Shown piece by piece: positions 7,420 to 12,197 of a DNA stretch of 12,197 bases. Position numbers and translations under genes: made by a program. How positions within the stretch are numbered: the stretch's first letter is position 1; each line of letters begins with the position of its first letter. A model generated the notes under the pieces. That model did no database searches and was not told the origin of the DNA. It worked only from the letters and a program-made list of their open reading frames with translations. The DNA is taken from contig CAYGTK010000132.1 of assembly GCA_964352775.1 (NCBI GenBank), positions 1-12,197 on the forward strand. The letters are read 5' to 3'. This stretch comes from CAYGTK01 sp964352775 (lineage in GTDB: Bacteria > Bacteroidota > Bacteroidia > Chitinophagales > CAIOSU01).

Positions 7420-9197
7420 TTGACCTCGTTGCTTGATAGCGGTATGAAGTAGGGTGATCTTTTCAACTTAGCTAGGCCATTCTTTTCTTCGGGCAATTCC
7501 ATATCTGTATGATAACAAATAGTAGTTACCCCCTGTAATTTAAGATCCCTAACAGCACCATAGCTTGGTAACTGTTCTAACAATCCTTGCATCTTTAATC
7601 GAGACCTTGGTATGTAACCATTTACACCATTCACGGTATGGTGCTTGTATTGAGTTTGCCAATTCATGTACATCACCTCTCGGTTGTAAGCAAAAAGTGC
7701 TCTATCAGAATAGCGATACGAGAACCCTATGGATGATGGGAGGTGGACAATGACATCTTCATTGGATAGACTAAAATTACCATCCGTCAGCAACTTTGGA
7801 GCTTCTACATATTCCTTCGCTGGAAAAGCTGGCAATGACTTTGGTAGGTTCTCTGCCATAAATAGAATGATAACAAATGGAACGACCCATAGTCGCGATG
7901 CCGACCCGTTGAAGATAAATCCCTCAATACCAATAGCAGAAAGAACACTTAAAGCCAAAAGCACCAGAAAAAACGCTCGCAAAGGAACACGGAAAAATAA
8001 GCTGGTAGGAAAGTAGTGATACAGCCAGTAAGTTGGCATCGGGATAATGGTATTGCCAAATTTTAGAAATGGCCCTAAGCTGATCAAAAAAGTACTTACT
8101 ATTAAAGTCGATACGAAAATGGCCAAACGTTTATCATACTTGAACAAGGTAAACAAGCCAATGAAAGCCATAATATAGATCAGCACACCTATTCCTGCAG
8201 ACCGACGAATCGTAGCCCAGCCCATTATTTCTTCTGGTTGGGGAAAGCTACCCATGCTCAATAGCCAGTTGCTATATACGGCATACTTCTTTACATACTT
8301 TGACTCTTCAGCAAGCTGTTTTGTGTGGGCTATTTCTCCGTAGTTCACTTCATCCAAAACTGGATAAAGGCGTTCACCAGGTAAGAACCGTATTAGATCA
8401 TGCAGTTCTAAGCTGCCACTCTCTGGCTCCATCTCGGTAATCAAGGGTCTATAAAAGTCACCGCTATTTATCGCCTTTGCATACAGGTTAAAAAAGGGGA
8501 TACAACCTGCAACTAGTACTACCAACCCAACAACAAAATGCAAGGTGTGTTTCTTGACCTTAACAGGACGGAAATAAAACAGAAAGGCCAGCACTATCAC
8601 TCCATGAACCAACAAAAAAGCATACGCTGATATGTACAATTGCACCACTCCGAACAGAGCTGCCATTACCGACAATCGCCAATGGCCTGTTGATAGGAAC
8701 TTCAACCACAAATAGATAGCTAGAAAACCAGGTGCGAAAAATAAAGTGTGAATGCTGTCAATATGTGCCAAAGTAAAGTTGGCTCCGCAGAATAATATGC
8801 CAGCTAAAAAGGGTGGCCAAAAGCTGGAGGTGAAGAAACGCGCTAGCATAAAAACACTGGTAGCCGTGGTTGAGAACACTAATAGAATGACCCCATATAC
8901 CGTCCAAATATCGGAACCAATTATTGCTTTGATAGCGCTATAAATGAACGCCCCTAATGCTGCTGACTCTCCGTAAGAATAGTAGTCAAGTACAGGATAT
9001 AATGGTGCAGTAGCTTCTACAGAGTTCCACCAAGCCGATAGGTTCATCATCAAGCCATTGGAATAGGCTATCATGAACCAAGTATCGAAATTACCTGGTA
9101 AACTGTCCTTCAAGGGAAATTGCAGGAACAGCAAACCAAACAGAAGGGTATATAAACCCCAAGCCCACATACGTTCTTTGTTACGCTCGCTCACCAT
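7398..9197 (-). CDS. Polytopic membrane protein, GT-C glycosyltransferase-like, with soluble C-terminal domain
   Basis: The 599-residue product has about 11 hydrophobic segments between residues 12 and 450, then a soluble domain (about 460-599). The first periplasmic loop holds GNFDTW (D38), and a later acid site is YGESA (E77), placements typical of GT-C enzymes that use polyprenyl-phosphate-linked sugars. Family landmarks shared with the neighbour at 10045-11763 are RRSAGIG (331-337), FRVPLRAFF (402-410) and the C-terminal signature NGVNGYIP (523-530) preceded by HLPSS (485-489). The start overlaps the UbiA-like gene by 7 bp, so it is the last gene of a tightly coupled operon. The stop lies 22 bp inside the convergent toroid gene. 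The acceptor and sugar are unknown, and a non-enzymatic membrane role cannot be excluded. Confidence 0.82.
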   Translation of the reverse strand: MVSERNKERMWAWGLYTLLFGLLFLQFPLKDSLPGNFDTWFMIAYSNGLMMNLSAWWNSVEATAPLYPVLDYYSYGESAALGAFIYSAIKAIIGSDIWTVYGVILLVFSTTATSVFMLARFFTSSFWPPFLAGILFCGANFTLAHIDSIHTLFFAPGFLAIYLWLKFLSTGHWRLSVMAALFGVVQLYISAYAFLLVHGVIVLAFLFYFRPVKVKKHTLHFVVGLVVLVAGCIPFFNLYAKAINSGDFYRPLITEMEPESGSLELHDLIRFLPGERLYPVLDEVNYGEIAHTKQLAEESKYVKKYAVYSNWLLSMGSFPQPEEIMGWATIRRSAGIGVLIYIMAFIGLFTLFKYDKRLAIFVSTLIVSTFLISLGPFLKFGNTIIPMPTYWLYHYFPTSLFFRVPLRAFFLVLLALSVLSAIGIEGFIFNGSASRLWVVPFVIILFMAENLPKSLPAFPAKEYVEAPKLLTDGNFSLSNEDVIVHLPSSIGFSYRYSDRALFAYNREVMYMNWQTQYKHHTVNGVNGYIPRSRLKMQGLLEQLPSYGAVRDLKLQGVTTICYHTDMELPEEKNGLAKLKRSPYFIPLSSNEVNYCFRLK

Positions 9198-10048
9198 GGA
9201 AATTTAAGCAACAATACTATAACCCCTGCACCTGCGTATAATACTCGATAAGTATTCCGATAGCTGGTGGCATTTGCTCTAATACCACCTTTCCCCCTTA
9301 AGTAAGCCAATAAACTTAAATGCAGGACATAGGCCATAAAGAAAGGAATAGCCTCGGAAGTAGTGACTTTTGAGAGAAGATATAGCGAAGCCAGCATGCT
9401 TGTACCTATGCTAAACAAGGCTAAAGACAGTATTATAGATCGATCAACACCAAGCCAAACTGTGGTGGTTTTAATACCACTTTTTTTATCGGCATCATGA
9501 TCTATCACTTCGTGATTGAGATAGGCCCCGCCCCAGAGCAAAGCAAAAAACGCTCCCAATAACCATGAACGGATAGATAGATCGGTGAACAGTACAAAAC
9601 CCATTTGAAACTGAAATACCTGTGCAACTAAATGAACCCCCAAACCAGTAAGTGGCTTATACTTCAAGCCCCGTTTTGGCCAATAATAGACCAACCAAAG
9701 AAACAAGACTACCAAAGCCAGACGAAACAATAGAAGATCTAAAAAGAAAAATATCCCGAGTGCTACAGCTACCAAGCAGAGAAACAGATAGAAGTACTGC
9801 GACTTACTAAGCATGGAATGCTGCTGAAAGCGAGAATTACCTTTATCAGTATAATAGCCTGCAGAATTATTGAGGGCCAAAATGGAGATCACAAAGGTGT
9901 AAACACCAATGAACAACAATACTAAAGCTACAAGGTGTATTTCCTCAAAAGCATCCACAGCGAAGGGGTAGGCTCCAAGCGTAAGCCCACTGAGCAGCAC
10001 CCCTTCTGCTAATCGCAGCTCTTTTGCTATGGAAAGAAGTGAACTCAT
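9191..10048 (-). CDS. UbiA-family integral membrane prenyltransferase homologue with altered first Asp motif
   Basis: The 285-residue product is hydrophobic, with about eight or nine membrane segments, the usual size for UbiA-superfamily enzymes, which transfer prenyl groups from polyprenyl diphosphates to aromatic or sugar acceptors. The second Asp-rich motif is clear: NHEVIDHDADKKSGIKTTT (178-196), with D183 and D187 and the downstream WLGVDRSI. The first motif, normally N-D-x-x-D-x-x-x-D, reads N60-N61-S-A-G64-Y-Y-T-D68, so two of its three acids are replaced. KYKPLTGLGVH (129-139) is also family-like. It overlaps the upstream gene by 4 bp (ATGA) and the downstream gene by 7 bp, and sits between GT-C-like paralogues, which suggests a role in supplying or altering a polyprenyl lipid. 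Loss of the acids may mean altered or absent catalysis. Confidence 0.85.
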   Translation of the reverse strand: MSSLLSIAKELRLAEGVLLSGLTLGAYPFAVDAFEEIHLVALVLLFIGVYTFVISILALNNSAGYYTDKGNSRFQQHSMLSKSQYFYLFLCLVAVALGIFFFLDLLLFRLALVVLFLWLVYYWPKRGLKYKPLTGLGVHLVAQVFQFQMGFVLFTDLSIRSWLLGAFFALLWGGAYLNHEVIDHDADKKSGIKTTTVWLGVDRSIILSLALFSIGTSMLASLYLLSKVTTSEAIPFFMAYVLHLSLLAYLRGKGGIRANATSYRNTYRVLYAGAGVIVLLLKFPW

Positions 10049-11763
10049 AACTCAAAAATTATGGAGTTTCCACTTTCGTACCTAGCATCATAGGCGCGTG
10101 AGGTTATTATACCTTCTAGTAGCTTATTATTAGCATCAGCCTCTTGTTTTCGATAGACTATATGGGTTACCCCTAAGTATTTAAGTGAAGAAATGGCTTC
10201 CCTATCTGGTAGCTTTGAGATGATCTCTCTTATTCGTACTGTCATTTCAGGATAATACCCTGCGATGCCATTCACCGTCTGGTTACTATGCCTCATCGCA
10301 TCAATTGTATAGTAGCATTCCCTACTGTTGCTATTATTCGCCTGCTTTACTCCAGTCATATCTATTGTAGTGGGTAAGTACAATACCATAGAATAGTAAG
10401 GGATAACTTCTGTATCCTCATATGGTATAGGAGTGTAAGCATAAGTCTTCTTCAAAAATGGAATATTCTCTAAACCAAAAACAAACAGCACAGCGAACAG
10501 CGTGGCGAATTTGTATTTGGTGGTCGATCTACCTGCCAACAAATAACGTAAGCCATAGGCCGCCAAAATTGATAGACAGAATAACACAATGTAAAAGAAC
10601 CGAGAAGGAATTCTAAAAGGACTATCCCAACCCCATTTATGGAGTAGATAGCCTGGCATGGGTATCTCTAACCCGAATAGGTTGAGACTAAAGCCAAAAG
10701 AAAGAATAAGACCAACTGCGCCTAAAATAAGCCAAGGCAATGCTTCTCGTTTGGCTTTCCAAATACCAACCAAAGCCAATAAATATAGCAGCAAACCTAA
10801 GCCAGCTGATCTCCGATCTGCCAGTATACCTAATTGATCGTTTTGGCCTATCGATACATCCGCTTGCTGAAAAGGAGATGCCGAAGGGTAAATGCCGTAG
10901 GCCTCTGCCAATTCCTTTGCTCTTATCCCAACATCGCTTACTAAAACAGGAAGGTGTTTATAGATCAGATTCCCTTCACCAACCCTGAACAGATCTTCTA
11001 GATGTAAGCTGGATATAGCCACTTTAACGGGGTCATCCAAAGGGTTATATGGTGGGTTTCCAGAAAACAGTTGGCTATGGTAAGAGAAAAATAAGGCAAT
11101 TGCACCTAATACTATGGGAAGCGCATACAGCGTTAGCTGCAATGAACGCCATTTGCGAAACTCCTGATGACCTATCAATAACAGCAGGACTATTAAACCG
11201 ACCATTGCAAAAGCATAAGCTGAACAAAATAGCTGCAACCCAAAGCATATACCAGCGAATAGAACGAATCGCCATCGCTCGGTTCGTAATAGCTTGATCC
11301 AATAGTATATTCCGAAGAACCCAAAGCCCCAAATAGCTACATTAAAGGTATCTATGTTGCCAAAAGTGAAGCCTGATAAAGTAAAGAAACAGCCAGCAGC
11401 GAATGCTGCCATTCTATCTTTTGACAGTAGATAAACCAATCGATATAAACCAAAAGCGGTGAATGCCATAGATATGCTAAGCATTAAATACCACGACATG
11501 GGAACATTGAACACAAAACCCCAAAACAGATCGAATAAAAACCCTAAGGCCAAAGCTGACTCACTATAAGCTTGGCCCTGTTCAGATGGGAATAACACCA
11601 TTGAAGGAGCACCCTTCATCAACAAGTCTTGCTGCATAAAGGTGGAAACAAATAGCAAAGTATCTGTATCACCCGTTAAAGCATTTTGCAACGGGTACTT
11701 TAAGAATACCAAAAGGAAAATTCCTAAGTAGATAAAGAATACTTTGCGGTTGCTAATACTCAT
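10045..11763 (-). CDS. Polytopic membrane protein, GT-C glycosyltransferase-like (second paralogue)
   Basis: The 572-residue product shares its whole plan with the protein at 7398-9197: a membrane helix ending in KYPLQNALTG, a first-loop DTD (D32, D34), a later YSESA (E68), RRSAGLG (317-323), FRIPSRFF (383-390), and a soluble tail with NGIAGYYP (498-505) and YLGVTHIVY. Ten to twelve membrane segments are visible. The tail is more diverged than in the other two copies: the usual HLPSS is YLPTT, and an Asn/Ser-rich stretch (ANNSNSREC) precedes YYTIDAMRH. Both ends overlap neighbours by 4 bp (ATGA at 11760-11763 and 10045-10048), evidence of translational coupling. A polyprenyl-phosphate-sugar transferase role is inferred from the fold. 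No substrate can be named. Confidence 0.82.
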   Translation of the reverse strand: MSISNRKVFFIYLGIFLLVFLKYPLQNALTGDTDTLLFVSTFMQQDLLMKGAPSMVLFPSEQGQAYSESALALGFLFDLFWGFVFNVPMSWYLMLSISMAFTAFGLYRLVYLLSKDRMAAFAAGCFFTLSGFTFGNIDTFNVAIWGFGFFGIYYWIKLLRTERWRFVLFAGICFGLQLFCSAYAFAMVGLIVLLLLIGHQEFRKWRSLQLTLYALPIVLGAIALFFSYHSQLFSGNPPYNPLDDPVKVAISSLHLEDLFRVGEGNLIYKHLPVLVSDVGIRAKELAEAYGIYPSASPFQQADVSIGQNDQLGILADRRSAGLGLLLYLLALVGIWKAKREALPWLILGAVGLILSFGFSLNLFGLEIPMPGYLLHKWGWDSPFRIPSRFFYIVLFCLSILAAYGLRYLLAGRSTTKYKFATLFAVLFVFGLENIPFLKKTYAYTPIPYEDTEVIPYYSMVLYLPTTIDMTGVKQANNSNSRECYYTIDAMRHSNQTVNGIAGYYPEMTVRIREIISKLPDREAISSLKYLGVTHIVYRKQEADANNKLLEGIITSRAYDARYESGNSIIFEL

Positions 11764-12197
11764 TTGCCTTCCGCTTTACCGTTCCACTTAAATAGAATAA
11801 CATCTTCTGTTTCCAGTTCTACCTTTATCAGCTTACTTGACCTTAGTCGGTTCAGCATATTGGGTTTATCAAAAGGTAGTTGAAACTGTTTGTGGAATAT
11901 GATCACATCAGGCCTTGCTTCACCTAAGCGTTCAAACGCATCACTGTAGGGGAGAAAGTCTATTTCCTTTTGTGTTTTCAGTCGTTCTTGAGGTAAATAG
12001 CCATTTACACCATTCAAGCTATTGAGACGATAATGGCTTTGATAATACATGTACACCGCCTCACGTCCATAAGGAAAAAGAGCTCGTTCATCGCCCACCA
12101 TACTCAATATTCCAGAAGAAGGTAAATGAAGTACTACTGTATTATCGGGTTGCTTCTCCAAATAGGTGAGCATTTCTTCAGTAGGTTCATAATGGGT
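11760..12197 (-). CDS. C-terminal part of a third GT-C-like paralogue, cut by the window edge
   Basis: Only the last 145 codons are inside the window. The frame stays open through 12197, reading THYEPTEE before the internal Met at 12173, so that Met is not the start. The visible part aligns with the soluble tail of the 599-residue paralogue: VVLHLPSSG, DERALFPYGREAVYMYYQ, NGVNGYLPQERLK, then a DVIIFHK segment matching its TTICYHT. The two tails are closer to each other than to the middle paralogue. They even share the exact 16-bp string ccatttacaccattca (12001-12016 and 7618-7633) over the NG-VNG codons. No membrane segments are visible in this fragment, and its body should lie to the right. 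The stop overlaps the next gene by 4 bp (ATGA). Confidence 0.88.
   Translation of the reverse strand, partial: THYEPTEEMLTYLEKQPDNTVVLHLPSSGILSMVGDERALFPYGREAVYMYYQSHYRLNSLNGVNGYLPQERLKTQKEIDFLPYSDAFERLGEARPDVIIFHKQFQLPFDKPNMLNRLRSSKLIKVELETEDVILFKWNGKAEGK

Noticed and set aside
7729..8016. 95-codon plus-strand open frame
   Set aside because: It is antisense to the GT-C-like gene with low-complexity Lys/Arg/Thr content and no recognisable domain; it is a shadow frame.
10740..11332. Several 82-85-codon frames inside the middle GT-C-like gene
   Set aside because: They overlap a long, clearly homologous gene, and their translations show no domain features.
12171..12173. ATG as start of a 137-residue small protein
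   Set aside because: The frame is open upstream to the window edge, and the residues before the Met align in place with the paralogue, so this is the tail of a larger gene.
1..12197. tRNA, rRNA, CRISPR, insertion sequence or phage features
   Set aside because: No cloverleaf-like sequence, direct-repeat array, transposase motif or terminal inverted repeats were seen on either strand.

Overview
The window looks like chromosomal DNA from a member of the Bacteroidota. The support is moderate A+T content, no clear Shine-Dalgarno sequences, short lipoprotein signals ending in L-x-x-C, one signal peptide ending in VNA-Q, and candidate promoter elements close to the Bacteroidota -7 consensus TAnnTTTG. 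The 476-residue helical protein at the left resembles uncharacterised proteins I associate with Saprospiria-type Bacteroidota. That lineage guess is weak. No tRNA, rRNA, CRISPR array, transposase or phage gene is visible.

Left part (1-2766). A minus-strand frame starting at 148 encodes a signal peptide but stops after 33 codons. A plus-strand gene (317-1747) encodes an uncharacterised all-helical protein. It converges, with a 4-bp overlap, on a minus-strand CorA-type divalent cation channel (1744-2697).

Middle part (2767-7419). A CotH-kinase-like lipoprotein overlaps the end of a lipoprotein with an alpha-alpha-toroid (terpene-cyclase-like) fold, and both are on the minus strand. A second toroid lipoprotein lies head-to-head on the plus strand, with its start codon 8 bp from its sister's. 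The plus-strand copy keeps the class II terpene cyclase acid motif DFDDTA. The minus-strand copy has DIHSTS there and appears catalytically dead.

Right part (7398-12197). Four minus-strand genes overlap by 4, 4 and 7 bp: a large membrane protein cut by the window edge, a second large membrane protein, a UbiA-family integral membrane prenyltransferase homologue, and a third large membrane protein. The three large proteins are paralogues. The two whole ones have a GT-C-glycosyltransferase-like membrane body, and all three share a soluble C-terminal domain with the signature NG(V/I)xGYxP. The UbiA homologue has lost two of three aspartates of its first Asp-rich motif.

Together, the window pairs envelope lipoproteins (toroid, toroid, CotH) with polyprenyl-lipid-type membrane enzymes (UbiA and GT-C-like). 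A speculative reading is an uncharacterised envelope system that modifies an isoprenoid lipid, a lipid-linked sugar or a surface protein. The sequence shows family membership and gene arrangement, not substrates.
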